Shown here piece after piece: positions 5,689 through 5,810 of a stretch of DNA of 5,810 nucleotides. The first letter of the stretch is position 1; every line of letters begins with the position of its first letter. The stretch is from Bacillota bacterium (GTDB lineage Bacteria > Bacillota > Clostridia > Acetivibrionales > DSM-1351): positions 1 through 5,810 of the forward strand of contig JAEVZU010000282.1 in the NCBI GenBank assembly GCA_023392075.1, read 5' to 3'. Position numbers and translations under genes: made by a program. The notes beneath the pieces are model-generated. The model saw nothing but the letters and a program-made list of their open reading frames with translations. It had not been told where the DNA came from and did not search any database.

Positions 5689-5810
5689 CTATCCCTTTAC
5701 AGCCCCTGCAATCATTCCCTTTTCGATATTTTCCTGTGCAAATATATAGAATAGAATACTTGGGATTATAGCCATCATAATACCTGCAGCCAATTGAGTA
5801 TATTCCGAGT
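5689..5810 (-). CDS. Sugar ABC transporter permease, MalG type (C-terminal 39 codons, runs off the right edge)
   Basis: The frame entering from the right edge ends at TAG 5689-5691. Its 39 residues contain TQLAAGIMMAIIPSILFYIF and end GMIAGAVKG. The AG...IP...F...Q pattern with a terminal GAVKG is the hallmark C-terminus of the second CUT1 permease (MalG/UgpE). It should pair with the MalF-type subunit that begins 28 nt downstream. The order, MalG type before MalF type, is the reverse of the common arrangement. The EAA loop and the rest of the protein lie outside the window. Confidence 0.85.
   Translation of the reverse strand, partial: SEYTQLAAGIMMAIIPSILFYIFAQENIEKGMIAGAVKG

Larger units (their letters stand above)
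1..5810 (-). other. Predicted operon: sugar importer plus catabolic enzymes with HMG-CoA-type enzymes
   Basis: All seven genes are co-directional with gaps of 22 to 121 nt and a Shine-Dalgarno before each visible start. No terminator with a stem and U-run is seen between them. The first promoter and the end of the operon are outside the window. Some internal control is possible at the inverted repeats (487-519, 1942-2003, 3971-4018). Confidence 0.65.

Overview
The window is a single-strand block: every gene reads on the minus strand, from right to left. Moderate GC with AT-rich gaps, strong purine-rich Shine-Dalgarno sequences (AGGAGG, GGAGGT, AAGGGGG) and tight gene spacing suggest a Gram-positive anaerobe of the Clostridia type. 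This is an inference from style; there is no rRNA or other taxonomic marker here.

In transcription order the block holds: the last 39 codons of a MalG-type sugar ABC permease (5689-5810); a complete MalF-type permease (4782-5660); an RraA-family aldolase-like protein (4035-4739); a zinc medium-chain dehydrogenase resembling threonine/butanediol dehydrogenases (2915-3949); an HMG-CoA-lyase-family enzyme (2005-2892); a class I-like HMG-CoA-reductase-family enzyme (597-1907); and the first 158 codons of a xylose-isomerase-like TIM-barrel protein (475 down to the left edge). Gaps are 28, 42, 85, 22, 97 and 121 nt. No convincing rho-independent terminator lies between genes, so one operon is likely. 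Its promoter and probably the solute-binding protein lie beyond the right edge.

The layout looks like a carbohydrate-uptake and catabolism operon: importer, then isomerase, dehydrogenase and aldolase. Two enzymes whose families normally handle 3-hydroxy-3-methylglutaryl-CoA are inserted into it. HMG-CoA reductase running in the oxidative direction followed by HMG-CoA lyase is the known mevalonate degradation route, but that route uses class II reductases and is not normally tied to a CUT1 sugar importer. Both proteins also carry substitutions next to otherwise conserved active-site residues. The most interesting reading is an undescribed pathway for a branched, HMG-like or sugar-derived compound. 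The substrate cannot be named from sequence alone.

Three intergenic gaps hold inverted repeats: 487-519 (two palindromes abutting a Shine-Dalgarno), 1942-2003 and 3971-4018. The last two share similar arm sequences (CTGTTT ... AACAG). They may be operators or intercistronic RNA structures. No mobile elements, CRISPR arrays, tRNAs or rRNAs were seen, and no gap between genes exceeds 121 nt.
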